This document shows positions 4,982 through 6,659 of a stretch of DNA of 6,659 nt, one piece after another. This DNA comes from Lachnospiraceae bacterium (GTDB lineage: Bacteria; Bacillota; Clostridia; Lachnospirales; Lachnospiraceae), in contig JAIKXK010000015.1 of the NCBI GenBank assembly GCA_024684155.1, positions 1 to 6,659 of the forward strand. The letters are read 5' to 3'. The translations under genes were made by a program, and so were the position numbers. Each line of letters opens with the position of its first letter. Position 1 is the first letter of the stretch. Below the pieces are notes generated by a model, which was not told the origin of the DNA, did not search any database, and worked only from the letters and a program-made list of their open reading frames with translations.

Positions 4982-6659
4982 ATGGAGAATGTAAAAAAGT
5001 TTATGAAGAAACGTTTGTGCATCAGTATCATTCTTATGATTATTGGTTCAATTGGTGCTAGAGTTTTTTTAACAGATTTTGGTAGAGTTCGTGTTATTCC
5101 AACAGAATGGGTAACTGCTCAAGGTCATAAAATGGCTGGTACGATTTATCAGCCCAAAAACATTAAAGAGGGAGAACTACTTCCTGCTGTAGTTACCTGT
5201 CATGGAATGTTTAACAATAAGGAGATGCAGGCATCAAATTATGTAGAGCTTGCCCGAAGAGGATATGTGGTACTTAATATCGATATGTTGTCTCATGGAA
5301 ATTCTGATAATGTTACTGGAATTGAAGAGGCGTTGATGTCAGTAACAGAAGCCCTGCCTTATGTTGCATCATTAAATTATGTAGATAAAGACCGCATTGG
5401 AATTACAGGACATTCACTTGGAGCATGGAACTGTAATATTGCTTCTATTGTAGCAGCAACAACAGGACAAAGATTATTTTCAGCTGTTTTATTAAATTGT
5501 AAGGATCCAGAGTATTTAGATCAAAGTGGAGAAAACTATGCCAACCTGTATCAGGATATTGATGTTGGTGTAGTAGCTGCTAAGTATGATGAATTTTTCA
5601 TGACAACAACAGATGAAAATGGAAAACTGACTTCTCCTACGGTCTATGTTGATAGTGACAATGCGCAGTCATTTTTAAACTTTGGTAGACCAATTGAAGA
5701 ATGTGAACACAGAGAAGCTGGTGTGAAGTATCATGAGGAAATTAATGGTAATGACACAATTCGTACGATTTATAGCTTAAATATGACACATGCCTGGGGA
5801 CCATTTAAAATGCGTTCTAGTGCGGCTACAGTTAACTTTTTCAATGAAGTTTTTGGAGTAAAGACATCCTTATCAGACAATAATCAGGTTTGGATTTGGA
5901 AAGAGATTTTTCAGGGAATTGGATTAATTGGCTTTTGGCTTTTCGTTTTAAGTTTTGCATCAACACTTTTGTTTACAAAATTCTTTGAAGACATGACATT
6001 AGAACGGCCTGTAGAAGCTTATCCATTTGAGAAGATCAATAAAGCTTGGTTCTGGGGAGGCACACTTGTATCAGTATTATATGGAGGCATTAGTTTTGTT
6101 CCTATTATGAACAAGATGAATGCGTTTACTCATACAAGAGGATTCTGGGCTCAGAGTAACGTTGCAGGTGTTGGAGCATGGGTATTAACAATTGGTATTG
6201 TAATGCTTATTTGTTCAGGATTAGCAATGAAATTTGGTACTACAGAAAAATTTGATTTAAAAGAACTTGGTGTTTCTACATCAGTTAGAAAATTAGCAAA
6301 GAGCCTTTTCTTTGCAGCTGTAGTTGTATTTGTTTCCTTTGGCTGTGTATTCTTATCAGACTATTTATTACAGGTGGATTACCGTTTTGGACTATTTTGT
6401 GTAAAGACCTTTGAAGCAGATAAGCTATTGCTTTTATTCCCTTATGTATTGTTCTTCTTAGTATTTTTCACTATCAATTCAGTAATGTTAAATACGCTAA
6501 ATTTCAATACAATTGGTGGAAAAAAATGGGTAAATACAGTCTTAATGATGGTGATTTCTATTATTCCGGTTTGTATTGTACTTGCAGTTCAGTATGGAAA
6601 ATTCTTTACTACAGGCTTTATGAAGTGGACAGATCCAGGAAGCATGTATATCGTAGGTC
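4982..6659 (+). CDS. Membrane-anchored alpha/beta hydrolase with C-terminal multi-span membrane domain (3' truncated)
   Basis: The frame is open from ATG 4982 to the window edge (559 codons and one base, no stop), so the C-terminus is missing. TAGGAGG at 4968-4974, 7 nt upstream, fixes the start. A basic N-terminus (KKFMKKR) and one hydrophobic span (about 12-30) look like an uncleaved signal anchor. Next comes an alpha/beta hydrolase domain (about 45-295) with CHGMFNN (73-79) at the oxyanion-hole position and the nucleophile elbow GHSLG (S145). NMTHAWGP supplies the likely catalytic H270; D203 is one candidate for the acid, but this is uncertain. At least six further hydrophobic spans follow, near 309-331, 356-376, 395-418, 438-460, 482-503 and 517-537. 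The hydrolase domain therefore probably faces outward. Such enzymes cleave esters or peptides; the substrate here is unknown. Release of glycerol or another polyol for the upstream operon is only a guess from position. Confidence 0.85.
   Translation, partial: MENVKKFMKKRLCISIILMIIGSIGARVFLTDFGRVRVIPTEWVTAQGHKMAGTIYQPKNIKEGELLPAVVTCHGMFNNKEMQASNYVELARRGYVVLNIDMLSHGNSDNVTGIEEALMSVTEALPYVASLNYVDKDRIGITGHSLGAWNCNIASIVAATTGQRLFSAVLLNCKDPEYLDQSGENYANLYQDIDVGVVAAKYDEFFMTTTDENGKLTSPTVYVDSDNAQSFLNFGRPIEECEHREAGVKYHEEINGNDTIRTIYSLNMTHAWGPFKMRSSAATVNFFNEVFGVKTSLSDNNQVWIWKEIFQGIGLIGFWLFVLSFASTLLFTKFFEDMTLERPVEAYPFEKINKAWFWGGTLVSVLYGGISFVPIMNKMNAFTHTRGFWAQSNVAGVGAWVLTIGIVMLICSGLAMKFGTTEKFDLKELGVSTSVRKLAKSLFFAAVVVFVSFGCVFLSDYLLQVDYRFGLFCVKTFEADKLLLLFPYVLFFLVFFTINSVMLNTLNFNTIGGKKWVNTVLMMVISIIPVCIVLAVQYGKFFTTGFMKWTDPGSMYIVG

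Overview
The window comes from an AT-rich, low-GC Gram-positive bacterium, most likely a gut-type Clostridia/Lachnospiraceae member. This rests on strong AGGAGG-type ribosome binding sites before nearly every gene, A/T-ending codons, sigma-A-like promoters with 17-bp spacers, and the family make-up (PocR-type AraC regulator, GldA, single-chain DhaK-DhaL kinase). The genus cannot be fixed from the sequence alone. No RNA genes, insertion sequences, CRISPR arrays or attachment sites were seen.

Layout. (1) 1-218: the 3' end of an rpiB-type sugar-phosphate isomerase gene. (2) 219-692: a 126-residue protein of probable DUF3237 type, with its own promoter and a small palindrome over the -10 and start region. 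It is closed by a strong hairpin that can terminate transcription from both sides. (3) 778-1773, minus strand: an AraC-family regulator with an N-terminal PocR ligand-sensing domain, divergent from the catabolic genes. (4) 1774-1956: a 183-bp divergent control region with three TACGATAA direct repeats, a plausible promoter and a perfect 20-bp palindrome. (5) 1957-4857: a two-gene operon with 9 bp between the genes, encoding a glycerol-dehydrogenase-like metal-dependent polyol dehydrogenase and a fused dihydroxyacetone kinase. (6) 4858-4981: a promoter-bearing spacer. (7) 4982 to the window end: an alpha/beta hydrolase joined to a multi-span membrane domain, cut by the window edge.

How it may work together. 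The PocR/AraC protein would sense a small polyol or diol and switch on the dehydrogenase-kinase operon. The dehydrogenase oxidises a polyol (classically glycerol) to a ketose (dihydroxyacetone), which the kinase phosphorylates using ATP, giving dihydroxyacetone phosphate for glycolysis. All recognised catalytic residues are present in the dehydrogenase and in both kinase domains. A neighbouring RpiB, together with an extra segment of about 12 residues in the dehydrogenase, leaves open a four-carbon polyol (erythritol/threitol to erythrulose) as the true substrate. The membrane hydrolase could act outside the cytoplasm on an ester that releases the substrate, but that link is only positional. 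Overall this looks like a recognisable polyol-utilisation locus with some unusual components, not a clearly new class of system.
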